This document shows positions 23,127 to 33,541 of a DNA stretch of 64,000 nucleotides, in pieces. The notes under the pieces were generated by a model. It ran no database searches, was not told where the DNA came from, and was given only the letters and a program-made list of their open reading frames with translations. The DNA is taken from contig JAUHWC010000002.1 of NCBI GenBank assembly GCA_030424845.1, positions 186,001 through 250,000 on the forward strand, written 5' to 3'. Within the stretch, counting starts at the first letter, position 1; every line of letters begins with the position of its first letter. Source of the stretch: Alphaproteobacteria bacterium. Its GTDB lineage: Bacteria; Pseudomonadota; Alphaproteobacteria; Sphingomonadales; Sphingomonadaceae. The translations under genes were made by a program, and so were the position numbers.

Positions 23127-24527
23127 ATGAGACCGGTTGCGCATCCCCGCCCGCTCGGCTGGAAGGCCGAATGCATCGAGACCCTGCGCCTGTCGGGGCC
23201 GCTGGCGGCTGCCAATCTGCTGCAGATGCTGACTTATGCGGTGGACGTGATGTTCATCGCCCGGTTAGGGGCCAGGGAACTGGCGGCATCCTCTCTTGCC
23301 ATCGCCGTCTTCGCCATCATGCTCTCGGCACTGAGCGGGCTGATGAGCGCGCTCTCGCCCATTGCCGCGGCGGAACTCGGGGCCCGCGCACCCGCCTTGC
23401 GCCCGATCCGCCGAACCGTGCGCATGTCGCTGTGGCTGGCGGTTGGCGTTTCCGCGCTGGGCATATTCCTGTGCTCGCAAGCCGAAGCGATCATGCTCGC
23501 GACCGGGCAGGACCCGGCCATAGCCGCGCTGGCCGATCGGTATCTTGCGATCCTCATGTGGTCGATCCTGCCTATGGCGATGGCCATGGCCCTGCGCAAC
23601 TTCGTGTCCACGCTGGGCAGGCCGTTGTACGCCACCATGATCACCGCATTGGCAGTGGTGGTGAACGCACTGGCGAACTACGCTCTGATATTCGGTAATT
23701 TCGGAGCCCCCGCGCTGGGCCTGGAAGGTGCGGCGATCGCCACGGTCATCTCCACCACGACGGTGCTGTTCGCCTATATATTGGCGATCCGCATCGATCC
23801 GCGGCTGCACCGCTACCACATATTCGGCTTCTTCTGGCGGCCGGACTGGCAACGGCTGTCGGAGCTGCTGCGCATCGGCATCCCCATCGCCTTTACCGTT
23901 ATGGCCGAAGGGGGAGTCTTTGCCGCCGCCGCGTTCCTGATGGGCCTGTTCGGGCCCGAACAGCTGGCAGCTCACACGCTTGCGATCCAGCTCGCGGCGC
24001 TTGCCTTCATGATCCCGGCCGGCGTCAGCCAGGCGGCCACGATCCGCGTGGGCTACTTCTTCGGTGCGCGCGAGCCCGAAGGGATTCGCCAGGCCGGCTG
24101 GTCAGCCATTGCGATCGGCACATGCTTCATGGCCTTCTCCGCCAGCGTCATGGTCATGGCGCCGGACTTGCTGTTCGGACTTTATCTGGACACCGGCAAT
24201 CCGGCGAGTGCAGCGGTACTCGGCTTTGCGCTCAACTACGTGGTGATCTGCGCGGCCTTCCAGCTCTTCGATGGCCTGCAGGTCGTGTGCGTCGGGGTCC
24301 TGCGCGGCTTGAAGGATACCCGCGTGCCGATGTGGATCGCGATCTTTTCCTACTGGGTGCCGGGCTTCGGCCTTGCTGCCGGCCTGGGACTTGGCACTCC
24401 GCTTGCCGATATCGGCGTATGGATCGGCCTTGCCGCGGGCCTCACCTGCGCCGCCCTCCTGCTGCTGACCCGCTGGCACCGGCGCGAGGCGCTTGGCCTT
24501 ACCGCAAGGGCAGCATTGGGCGCGTAA
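23127..24527 (+). CDS. MATE family efflux transporter
   Basis: A 466-residue polytopic membrane protein with about twelve hydrophobic segments arranged as two six-helix halves. LRLSGPLAAANLLQMLTYAVDVMFIARLG at the N-terminus and the second-half IPIAFTVMAEGGVFAAAAFLMG match the two NorM/MATE repeats. Members export cationic drugs, toxins or metabolites in exchange for sodium ions or protons. GTG 23124 and ATG 23127 are adjacent possible starts; ATG is chosen. It is divergent from the cytochrome gene with overlapping upstream regions and unlinked to groESL. Confidence 0.92.
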   Translation: MRPVAHPRPLGWKAECIETLRLSGPLAAANLLQMLTYAVDVMFIARLGARELAASSLAIAVFAIMLSALSGLMSALSPIAAAELGARAPALRPIRRTVRMSLWLAVGVSALGIFLCSQAEAIMLATGQDPAIAALADRYLAILMWSILPMAMAMALRNFVSTLGRPLYATMITALAVVVNALANYALIFGNFGAPALGLEGAAIATVISTTTVLFAYILAIRIDPRLHRYHIFGFFWRPDWQRLSELLRIGIPIAFTVMAEGGVFAAAAFLMGLFGPEQLAAHTLAIQLAALAFMIPAGVSQAATIRVGYFFGAREPEGIRQAGWSAIAIGTCFMAFSASVMVMAPDLLFGLYLDTGNPASAAVLGFALNYVVICAAFQLFDGLQVVCVGVLRGLKDTRVPMWIAIFSYWVPGFGLAAGLGLGTPLADIGVWIGLAAGLTCAALLLLTRWHRREALGLTARAALGA

Positions 24528-24546
24528 AAATTTTCGCCGTCACCTG

Positions 24547-24574
24547 TTGACTCATGTGCGGCCCGCCCCCATCT
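24547..24574 (+). promoter_or_regulatory. RpoH (sigma-32) type promoter of groESL
   Basis: TTGACT, a 14-base spacer, and CCCCATCT closely match the heat-shock consensus CTTGAA-N13/15-CCCCATNT. Confidence 0.7.
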
Positions 24575-24583
24575 GCGCCGCCG

Positions 24584-24610
24584 TTGGCACTCTTGAGAGG
24601 AGAGTGCCAA
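24584..24610 (+). promoter_or_regulatory. CIRCE element (HrcA operator)
   Basis: TTGGCACTC-N9-GAGTGCCAA is a perfect 9-bp inverted repeat with the fixed 9-base spacer, one substitution per arm from TTAGCACTC. It lies at the start point of the RpoH-type promoter and 39 bases before groES, so HrcA repression and RpoH activation act together. Confidence 0.95.
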
Positions 24611-24649
24611 GTCAGACAACCACTCAAGCTTTAGGAAGAGGTCGTTACT

Positions 24650-24937
24650 ATGGCATTCCGTCCGCTGCATGACCGTGTTCTGGTCCGTCGCCTCGAAGCC
24701 GAGGAAAAGACCGCCGGTGGCATCATCATTCCCGACAGCGCCAAGGAAAAGCCCAGCGAGGGCGAAATCGTTGCCGTGGGCGACGGCGCCCGTGACGACG
24801 ATGGCGATCGTATCCCCATGGACGTCAAGGTTGGCGACCGCGTGCTGTTCGGCAAGTGGTCCGGCACCGAGGTGAAGATCAACGGTGAAGAACTGATCAT
24901 CATGAAGGAAAGCGACATCATGGGTGTGATGGGCTGA
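24650..24937 (+). CDS. groES: co-chaperonin GroES
   Basis: A 95-residue protein of the standard length. [20 protein letters not shown], the mobile-loop region [19 protein letters not shown] that contacts GroEL, and [20 protein letters not shown] are all present. It caps the GroEL ring as a heptamer during folding. AGGAAGAGG lies just before the ATG. First gene of groESL, under CIRCE and an RpoH-type promoter. Confidence 0.98.
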   Translation: MAFRPLHDRVLVRRLEAEEKTAGGIIIPDSAKEKPSEGEIVAVGDGARDDDGDRIPMDVKVGDRVLFGKWSGTEVKINGEELIIMKESDIMGVMG

Positions 24938-24954
24938 TCGCCCCACGCTTTTGA

Positions 24955-26643
<1,689 letters not shown>

Positions 26644-26671
26644 GCCTTTCGTCCACGACCGAGAGAAAAAG

Positions 26672-26706
26672 GGGCCGGGAGGAGCGATCCTCCCGGCCCT
26701 TTTTGA
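26672..26706 (+). terminator. Rho-independent terminator of groESL
   Basis: GGGCCGGGAGGA / TCCTCCCGGCCC, a perfect 12-bp stem with loop GCGA, then TTTTTGATT, 28 bases after groL. Confidence 0.9.
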
Positions 26707-26768
26707 TTGCAGGCCCATCCGATCCTCGCGGATTTGAGATTTGCGTTCAAATCGGTATCCTCCTGTTC

Positions 26769-27524
26769 ATGCAGGAGGAAGTCGAAACACCGGCCCGCCC
26801 GCAACCCGCCGGCGAGGAGCGATACGAACGCCCCAGGCAATCGCTGTCCGTTCGCATCGGGCGCAAGCTTCGCCGCCCGGTCAATGGGTTCCTCGAAGGC
26901 CAGTCACTTGTCGGCAATGATCCGGTTCTGCCTGCCGATATCCTGCCCCAGCTCGCCCCGCTGGTGCCGCAATGGCAGGACTTCCGGCGCGAAGCGGAGG
27001 ACCTCCTGCGACAGCGCCAGAGCGTCCCGGCCTTCGGCAAGATCTCTCCCGATCACCGCCGCATTGCCAGTGACGGGAAATGGAAGAGCCTGTTCCTCAC
27101 CGGCTATGGCTACCGGGCAGAGAAGAACCATGCGCAGGTCCCGCGCATCAGCGCCGCGATCGAGGGCATGGACGGGCTTGTCACCGCATTTCTGTCGATC
27201 ATGGAACCGGGTATCCACGTGCCCAGCCACCGCGGGCTGACCAAGGGCTGGCTCAATTGCCATTTGCCGCTGGTCCTGCCCAGGGGCGAAGGGCAATGCG
27301 CAATCGAGATCGCTGGCCGGACCTACCATTGGCGCGAAGGAGAATGGCTGGTCTTCGACGAGACCTTTGTCCAAAAGGTCTGGAACACCACGAAAGAACC
27401 GCGCGTGGTGCTGTTCCTGCAGGTGCGCCGCCCGATGCGCTGGCCGGGAAGGCTGCTATCCGGGCTGATCTACCGGATGATCCGCCGTTCCCGCTTCGTG
27501 CAGGATGTCAGGAAACGCTTGTGA
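26769..27524 (+). CDS. aspartyl/asparaginyl beta-hydroxylase family protein
   Basis: About 251 residues from ATG 26769 (MQEEVETPARP); the listed ORF runs 22 codons further back into the groEL terminator. The core GIHVPSHRGLTKGWLNCHLP continuing to LVLP, then WREGEWLVFDETFVQKVWN, is the 2-oxoglutarate/Fe(II) dioxygenase fold of the Asp/Asn beta-hydroxylase family, which includes LpxO (lipid A 2-hydroxylation). The histidines in PSHRG and NCHL are the likely iron ligands. Lipid A or another lipid as substrate is a reasonable guess given bacterial homologues, but is not shown. It has no operon partner. Confidence 0.82.
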   Translation: MQEEVETPARPQPAGEERYERPRQSLSVRIGRKLRRPVNGFLEGQSLVGNDPVLPADILPQLAPLVPQWQDFRREAEDLLRQRQSVPAFGKISPDHRRIASDGKWKSLFLTGYGYRAEKNHAQVPRISAAIEGMDGLVTAFLSIMEPGIHVPSHRGLTKGWLNCHLPLVLPRGEGQCAIEIAGRTYHWREGEWLVFDETFVQKVWNTTKEPRVVLFLQVRRPMRWPGRLLSGLIYRMIRRSRFVQDVRKRL

Positions 27525-27581
27525 CACGCGGCCATTGGGCTAGTCTTTCCGCCACCTAGAGGAGTTGGGGGAGAATTCATC

Positions 27582-28382
27582 ATGCGCAAGTTCCTGGGCA
27601 TCGCCCTTGCCACCACCATTCTGGCATCCTGCGGTTCATCGGAAGAAGCGGCGGTGGAGGCGCCGCAGTATGAAGCACGGCAGTACATGCAGGCGATCAA
27701 CGACGTCGCCCGCATCGATGACCAGCAGTATGATGAGGCGCGCAAGCCCGGCGAGCTGCTGGCCTTCGCCCAGATCGACAGGGGCGAAGCGGTCGGCGAT
27801 TACATCATGGGCGGCGGCTACATCACCCGGCTGCTGGCCACGGCTGTCGGGGCTGACGGCCGGGTCTATGCTTTCCAGCCCGAGGAATTCATCGCCTTCC
27901 GCGGCGAGTATGCGGACGAGCAGGATGCCGCGATCGCGCCCTACACCAATGACCAGGGCGAACCGGTTCGGGTCTTCCCGCTTCGCGCACCGATCACGGA
28001 ACCGGGCTGGCCGGAGCCGCTCGACACCATCATCACGGTGATGAACCTGCATGACCTGTTCATTCCGCAGATGCCCGAAGGCACGGCGCAAGCCGCGATC
28101 GCCAATCTCTATGCCTCGCTCAAGCCGGGTGGCACCTTGGTGGTGGTGGATCATCTCGCTGCCGATGGCGGCGGTCTGGAAGCAGCGGACGCCCTGCACC
28201 GGATGGATCGCGAACTGGCATTGCAGGCGCTGACCGATGCCGGGTTCGTGCTGGAGGAGGAGAGCGACCTCTATTCGCGCCCGGACGATCCGCGCGATGC
28301 CAATGTCTTCGACGAGGCAATCCGCGGCAAGACGGACCAGTTCGCCTGGCGACTGCGGAAGCCGGAAAGCGCTTCCGAATAG
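27582..28382 (+). CDS. exported methyltransferase-like lipoprotein
   Basis: 266 residues. MRKFLGIALATTILASCGSS is a lipoprotein signal with lipobox LASC. The rest resembles predicted class I methyltransferases (COG4798 type): DYIMGGGYITRLLATAVGADGRVYAFQ is in the place of the SAM-binding loop but the glycine motif is GGGY rather than GxGxG, then TIITVMNLHDL and SLKPGGTLVVVDH. Export puts it outside the cytoplasm, where SAM is not expected, so it may have another ligand or act before export. RBS GAGGAG is near the ATG. A lone gene between the hydroxylase and a host-attachment gene. Confidence 0.75.
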   Translation: MRKFLGIALATTILASCGSSEEAAVEAPQYEARQYMQAINDVARIDDQQYDEARKPGELLAFAQIDRGEAVGDYIMGGGYITRLLATAVGADGRVYAFQPEEFIAFRGEYADEQDAAIAPYTNDQGEPVRVFPLRAPITEPGWPEPLDTIITVMNLHDLFIPQMPEGTAQAAIANLYASLKPGGTLVVVDHLAADGGGLEAADALHRMDRELALQALTDAGFVLEEESDLYSRPDDPRDANVFDEAIRGKTDQFAWRLRKPESASE

Positions 28383-28455
28383 CGGCAGGATCGGGCACTT
28401 TCTCCCGTCTTGCTCGTTGATATAATGAAACGACAGGCAAACGGGAGAAGATGCC

Positions 28456-28863
28456 ATGAAAGTACCGCACAAGGCACATGTCGCGCTGGTTGACGGCCAG
28501 AATTTCCGCCTCCTTCACAACGAGGGCCAGATCTTCGAGCCCAAGCTGGTGCTGGTTGAGGAGCCTTCGCTGGAAGCGACCAATTACAGCGCCGGGGTTC
28601 GCCACCAGGACGAGCCCGGCATGCGCAAGACCGAGACCGATTTCGAGGAACTGGCACACGCTGCTGCGGCCGCCGAATGGCTCAACCAGGCGGCGATCAA
28701 GGGGATGTTCGACAAGCTCATCATCGTTGCCGACCCCAAGAGCCTTGGCGAGATGCGCCGGCACTACCACAAGCAGCTGCAAGCCTGCCTGGAAGCCGAG
28801 TTGGACAAGGCCATCGCGGCAGAGCCGCTGGACAGGCTGGAGCAGGTCCTGAAATCGGCGTGA
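28456..28863 (+). CDS. host attachment family protein (baeRF-like)
   Basis: A 135-residue soluble protein. HVALVDGQNFRLLHNEG opens it in the way of the Host_attach family (protein required for attachment to host cells), and FDKLIIVADPKSLGEMRRHY with LDKAIAAEPLDRLEQVL closes it. The fold is related to the archaeal release-factor (baeRF) central domain. The family name comes from an Agrobacterium study; the biochemical function is not known. ATG with GGGAGAAG upstream. A GC-rich hairpin (GGCTGCAGGC / GCCTGCAGCC, 28870-28896) follows the stop. Confidence 0.82.
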   Translation: MKVPHKAHVALVDGQNFRLLHNEGQIFEPKLVLVEEPSLEATNYSAGVRHQDEPGMRKTETDFEELAHAAAAAEWLNQAAIKGMFDKLIIVADPKSLGEMRRHYHKQLQACLEAELDKAIAAEPLDRLEQVLKSA

Positions 28864-28869
28864 TTCCCG

Positions 28870-28896
28870 GGCTGCAGGCCGTTTTTGCCTGCAGCC
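28870..28896 (+). other. hairpin after the host-attachment gene
   Basis: A 10-bp perfect stem with a CGTTTTT loop. No T-run follows, so termination is uncertain. Confidence 0.4.
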
Positions 28897-29022
28897 GACC
28901 CCGGATCTACGCAGATTTATGCAACTTGCCGACGCGAGGACTCGTCTCGTCGTATGGCAAATTGCCAGGCAGCGCGGCCCTGTTAAGTTATCCACAACCA
29001 TAATAAGGGCATGACGGGTCCC

Positions 29023-30039
29023 ATGAGAATCACATTGCTCAGCAAGTTTGTCGCCGCGGCCGCACTGGCTCTCGCGCCGCTGGCTCCTGCACAGGCAAAC
29101 GACCAGGCGATCGAAAGTGCCTTCGATGCCTATTTCGGGACCGAGGTCCGTACTCCGCGCGATTATTCACCGGTCTATGGCAGCGAGCTTGAGCGCCATA
29201 TCGCCACATTGGCCGAAGGCAGCCAGGGGCGGATCGGTGTGGCGGCAATCGATCTTTCCACCGGCCAGCAGATCTCCATTCTGGGCGACCAGCGTTTCCC
29301 GATGGCGAGCACCAGCAAGATCGCCATCGCCGCGACCTATCTCGAGATGGTCGACCAGGGCCGCGCCAGCCTGACCAGCGAATATCCCCTGCTGCTGCCG
29401 GTCCGCTCGCAGCGCTTCTCGACCGCCGTCGCGCCGGTTCGCCGCGGCGACTACATGGCTGCGTACGAGTTGATCGACCTGATGATCACCCGCAGTTCCA
29501 ACCCCGCCACCGATGCGCTGATTGCCGCGGTTGGCGGCGTGGATGCCGTGAATGACTGGGCCCGCCGCGCGGGGATCGAGGATTTCAACCTCACCCGCGA
29601 TATCGCCACGCTCGTGCGCGATGATGGCGAATTCGATCCTGCGGTGCATATCGATCTGCGCGACAGTTCCACGCCCGAGGCGATGGTGGAATTGCTGACG
29701 GGATTGTACCAGGGCCGCTGGCTGACACCGACGAGCCGTGAAGTCATCATCGATGCCATGGAACGCTGCCGGACGGGTACGCGCCGCATCCCTGCACTGA
29801 TGCCGGAGAATGTGACCGTCGCGCACAAGACCGGCTCGCTCAACAACACTTCGAGCGATATCGGCATCATCACGGGCCCTGATGGCCGCTCCATCGCCGT
29901 TGCCATCTATGTGACCGGGCAAGGCACGCGCCGCAACCGCGAAGCACGCATCGCGGCAATCGCCCGAGCCATCTATGATGGCTATTCCGAGCCACGCCGC
30001 ATGTATGCCAGCGCCGAATACGGCGGGACCGGCAGCTGA
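29023..30039 (+). CDS. periplasmic serine hydrolase, class A beta-lactamase-like
   Basis: About 338 residues with a Sec signal peptide (MRITLLSKFVAAAALALAPLAPAQA). The penicillin-binding fold motifs are present: SxxK as MASTSKIAI, an SSN in ITRSSNPATDALI in place of SDN, and HKTGSLNNTSSDIGII as the KTG triad. The omega-loop glutamate (ExxLN) that deacylates beta-lactams is not evident; the matching region reads GIEDFNLTRD. It may therefore be a peptidase-like or slowly turning-over relative rather than a resistance enzyme. ATG 29011 is an alternative start four codons back. Monocistronic, with a bidirectional terminator after it. Confidence 0.8.
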   Translation: MRITLLSKFVAAAALALAPLAPAQANDQAIESAFDAYFGTEVRTPRDYSPVYGSELERHIATLAEGSQGRIGVAAIDLSTGQQISILGDQRFPMASTSKIAIAATYLEMVDQGRASLTSEYPLLLPVRSQRFSTAVAPVRRGDYMAAYELIDLMITRSSNPATDALIAAVGGVDAVNDWARRAGIEDFNLTRDIATLVRDDGEFDPAVHIDLRDSSTPEAMVELLTGLYQGRWLTPTSREVIIDAMERCRTGTRRIPALMPENVTVAHKTGSLNNTSSDIGIITGPDGRSIAVAIYVTGQGTRRNREARIAAIARAIYDGYSEPRRMYASAEYGGTGS

Positions 30040-30105
30040 GGAGCCGCAGCCCGGTTCGTGCCAATGCACGAGGCGGCGCGCTAATTCGGGACGGGCAAAA
30101 GAAAA

Positions 30106-30139
30106 GGGCGCGGCCAGCAGGCCACGCCCCTTCTTTTTC
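30106..30139. terminator. bidirectional terminator between convergent genes
   Basis: GGGCGCGGCC / GGCCACGCCC with one mismatch and loop AGCA, T-rich on the right (CTTCTTTTT) and, read on the minus strand, followed by CTTTTCTTTT. It serves the serine hydrolase and the small lipoprotein. Confidence 0.8.
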
Positions 30140-30156
30140 GAAAAGTCGCGAAGGAC

Positions 30157-30408
30157 TTATTCGCTCACAGCTTCGACAGCGCCTTCAGCGGCGTCAACAG
30201 CTTCACCAGCAGCGTCGACGGCTTCACCAGCAGCGTCGGTAGCTTCTTCAGCAGCGCCTTCCATGGCATCGCCAGCAGCTTCAGCATTTGCTTCCATGTC
30301 GGCAGCAGCAGCGTCCACAACGTCGGTTGCTTCTTCAGCGGTTTCGCTGCAAGCGGACAGGGTCAGAGCGGCACCGGCTGCAGCAGCAGCGAGAATGATC
30401 TTGCGCAT
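30157..30408 (-). CDS. small Ala/Glu-rich repeat lipoprotein
   Basis: 83 residues. MRKIILAAAAAGAALTLSACSE is a lipoprotein signal with lipobox LSAC. The mature part has only Ala, Glu, Asp, Gly, Val, Thr, Met and Asn in a helical pattern with near repeats AGEAVDA-AGEAVDA-AEGAV, reminiscent of entericidin-like and other short coiled lipoproteins. It is strongly acidic. No known family is assigned. It is transcribed toward the shared terminator and away from polA. Confidence 0.75.
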   Translation of the reverse strand: MRKIILAAAAAGAALTLSACSETAEEATDVVDAAAADMEANAEAAGDAMEGAAEEATDAAGEAVDAAGEAVDAAEGAVEAVSE

Positions 30409-30638
30409 GAATTCAATTCCTTACACAGCAATAGGATTGGACCGGATGGTAACTCTCGATCCAGAGCCGACCGCAACGGCCGACCTGCTGCCTAATTACT
30501 GCCACAATTGTGACAGCGCAAGAGAAATATGGCGACAATGCGGCAAGGGCTTTGCCGGTCGGTCCAATTCGGCCAATTCTGTGCCTAGGTCAAGCAAGCC
30601 CCAAGACCTGCGCAAGATTGGCTGCTAGCAGTGATCGC

Positions 30639-33479
30639 ATGAGCGACAAGCAGCACCTCTACCTGGTGGACGGATCGTCCTATATCTTCCGCGCCTACCA
30701 CCGGCTCCCGCCGCTGACCAACCCGGAGGGCACGCCCGTGGGTGCGGTCTATGGCTACACCACGATGCTGTGGAAGCTGGCCGAAGACCTCGACAAGGCA
30801 GAAGGGCCCACGCACCTGGCCGTGATCCTGGATGCGGCAAGCAAGAGTTTCCGCAACGAGATCTATGCGGAATACAAGGCGCATCGCCCACCCGCGCCGG
30901 AAGACCTGGTGCCCCAGTTCCCGCTGATCAGGGACGCAACGCGAGCCTTCAGCCTGCCCTGCATCGAGGAAGAGGGGCTGGAAGCGGACGACCTCATCGC
31001 CTCCTATGCCCGCGCGGCGGCGGCCCAGGGCTGGGATGTCACCATCGTTTCTTCCGACAAGGACCTGATGCAGCTTGTCAGCAAGGGCGGAGACGGCGTG
31101 GGCGAGATCGACATGCTTGACACGATGAAGAACCAGCGCATCTCGATTCCCGAAGTGGAGGAAAAGTTCGGCGTGCCGCCGGAGCTGGTCGGCGACGTGC
31201 TGGCGCTGATGGGCGATTCGGTGGACAATATCCCCGGCATCTTCGGCATCGGCCCCAAGACCGCGACCAAGCTGATCCAGGAACACGGCAGCCTGACCGC
31301 CGCGCTGGATGCCGCGCCGGACATGAAGAAGAGCAAGCTCAAGGAACGCCTGCTCGAACATCGCGCCGATGCGGAAATGAGCCGGGTGCTGGTGGAACTG
31401 AAGCAGGATGCCGCTCTTCCCCAGCCGCTGGAGGAGTTCAAGCTGGATGGCGTGCCGAAGGAACCGCTCGCAGCCTTCCTCAAAAAGCACGGCTTCTCCA
31501 GCCTGCTGCGCCGCCTTGATGCAGGCACCGGCAGCCCGACGCGCGCGACGGACCTCAACCCGGCGAAGCAGGAAACCGCGAGCGAGGCACATGCTCCTGA
31601 AGGCAACCGGCAGGACATGCCTGAATGGCCGGATATCGACCGCGAAGCATACGAGTGTGTCCAGACCATGGAACGGCTGGAGCACTGGATCGCCCGCGCC
31701 AGCGCCGCCCGGATCGTGGCGGTGGATACAGAGACCAATTCGCTCGATGCCATTTCTGCCGATCTGGTCGGTGTCAGCCTTGGCCTTGGCCCCAATGATG
31801 CCTGCTACATCCCGCTGGGCCACGGCGGGACGGACATGTTCGCCGAAAAGCCCGAACAGGTTGATCGCGATGCCGCGATCGCGGCACTGAAGCCGCTGCT
31901 GGAGGATGATGCCGTCCTCAAGATCGGCCAGAACATCAAGTATGACCTCAACGTGCTGGCACGCCACGGCATTACGGTAGCCCCCATCGACGATACGATG
32001 GTGTTGAGCTTCGCGCTTGATGCCGGTCGCGGCACCGATGGCATCGGCGGCGGCCACGGCATGGACGAGCTGGCCGAGCGCCATCTTGGCCACACCTGCA
32101 TGAGCTTCAAGGAGGTGTGCGGCACCGGCAAGAAGCAGATCCCCTTCGGCGAAGTGCCGCTGGACGTTGCAACGAAATATGCTGCGGAAGATGCCGAAGT
32201 GACGTGGCGGCTCTGGAAGCACCTGAAGCCGCGCCTCGCGCTCGAAGGGGGCACAAGAGTTTACGAGCGCGTCGATCGCCCGCTGGTGCCTGTCGTCGCC
32301 CGAATGGAACGCGAGGGCATCAAGGTTGACCGCGCTGCCCTGTCCCGCCTGTCGGAGGAATTCGCCAACCGCACCGCCGCGATCGAAGCGGAGATCCACG
32401 AGATCGCAGGCGGCGAGTTCACCATAGGCAGCCCGAAGCAGCTGGGCGAGGTGCTGTTCGACAAGCTGGGATACAAGGGCGGCAGGAAAGGCAAGAGCGG
32501 GCAATATTCCACCGACCAGTCAGTGCTGGAAAAGCTCGCAGCCGAAGGCGCTCCGATTGCAGGCAAGGTGCTGGAATATCGCCAGCTGACCAAGCTGAAG
32601 AGCACCTACACGGACGCGCTGCAGGAAGCGATCAACCCCGATACCGGCCGCGTGCACACCAGCTATTCGCTGGTCGGCGCGCAGACGGGGCGCTTGTCCT
32701 CGACCGATCCCAACCTGCAGAACATCCCCATCCGCACCGAGATAGGACGCGAAATCCGCAAGGCCTTTGTACCTGAAGCGGGCAATGTCCTGCTCGCGGC
32801 GGACTACAGCCAGATCGAACTGCGCCTTGCCGCGCACATGGCGGACGTGCCGCAATTGCGCGAAGCCTTCGAGGCTGGCGAGGACATCCATGCCCGCACC
32901 GCGCAGGAGATGTTCGGCACGGTTGATCGCGACACCCGCGCCCGCGCCAAGACGGTGAACTTCGCCATACTCTACGGCATTTCGCGCTGGGGCCTTGCCG
33001 GCCGACTGGGCGTGGAGGCCGACGAAGCACAGGAGATCATCGACACCTATTTCCAGCGCTTCCCGGGCATCCAGAACTACATCCACGAAACGCTCGAAAG
33101 CGTGCGCGAGCGCGGCTATTCGGAAACGCTGTTCGGCCGCAAGACGTGGTTCCCGCGCATCAATTCCAAGAACCAGGCGGAGCGACAGGGATCGGAGCGC
33201 GCCGCCATCAACGCCCCGATCCAGGGCACCAGCGCCGACATCATCAAGCGCGCCATGGCCCGGATGCTGCCCGCGCTGGAAGAGGCCGGCCTGCCGGATG
33301 TGCGCATGCTCCTGCAGGTGCATGACGAACTGGTTTTCGAACTTCCCGAAAGTGACGTGGAGGCGGCCTCACCCGTCATCGAGAAGGTGATGGCCCAGGC
33401 GGCAGCGCCAGCCGTGGAGCTGAGCGTGCCGCTGGGCGTCGAGATCGGCACGGGCACCAGCTGGGACGCGGCACACTAG
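30639..33479 (+). CDS. polA: DNA polymerase I
   Basis: 946 residues from ATG 30639 (MSDKQHLYLVDGSSYIFRAYH); the listed ORF has 43 upstream shadow codons. All three domains are intact: 5' nuclease (SSDKDLMQLV, GDSVDNIPGIFGIGPKTA), 3'-5' proofreading exonuclease with DTE, NIKYD and YAAED motifs, and the family A polymerase with motif A DYSQIELRLAAH, the O-helix region AKTVNFAILYG and motif C VHDELVFE. It fills gaps and removes RNA primers. Start and stop leave short flanks; no operon partner. Confidence 0.98.
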   Translation: MSDKQHLYLVDGSSYIFRAYHRLPPLTNPEGTPVGAVYGYTTMLWKLAEDLDKAEGPTHLAVILDAASKSFRNEIYAEYKAHRPPAPEDLVPQFPLIRDATRAFSLPCIEEEGLEADDLIASYARAAAAQGWDVTIVSSDKDLMQLVSKGGDGVGEIDMLDTMKNQRISIPEVEEKFGVPPELVGDVLALMGDSVDNIPGIFGIGPKTATKLIQEHGSLTAALDAAPDMKKSKLKERLLEHRADAEMSRVLVELKQDAALPQPLEEFKLDGVPKEPLAAFLKKHGFSSLLRRLDAGTGSPTRATDLNPAKQETASEAHAPEGNRQDMPEWPDIDREAYECVQTMERLEHWIARASAARIVAVDTETNSLDAISADLVGVSLGLGPNDACYIPLGHGGTDMFAEKPEQVDRDAAIAALKPLLEDDAVLKIGQNIKYDLNVLARHGITVAPIDDTMVLSFALDAGRGTDGIGGGHGMDELAERHLGHTCMSFKEVCGTGKKQIPFGEVPLDVATKYAAEDAEVTWRLWKHLKPRLALEGGTRVYERVDRPLVPVVARMEREGIKVDRAALSRLSEEFANRTAAIEAEIHEIAGGEFTIGSPKQLGEVLFDKLGYKGGRKGKSGQYSTDQSVLEKLAAEGAPIAGKVLEYRQLTKLKSTYTDALQEAINPDTGRVHTSYSLVGAQTGRLSSTDPNLQNIPIRTEIGREIRKAFVPEAGNVLLAADYSQIELRLAAHMADVPQLREAFEAGEDIHARTAQEMFGTVDRDTRARAKTVNFAILYGISRWGLAGRLGVEADEAQEIIDTYFQRFPGIQNYIHETLESVRERGYSETLFGRKTWFPRINSKNQAERQGSERAAINAPIQGTSADIIKRAMARMLPALEEAGLPDVRMLLQVHDELVFELPESDVEAASPVIEKVMAQAAAPAVELSVPLGVEIGTGTSWDAAH

Positions 33480-33541
33480 GCTGTAACAACCCCGCCCCGT
33501 TCGCACTTGCAGCATGACGGCGAGGCGCCTACCTTGCCCCC

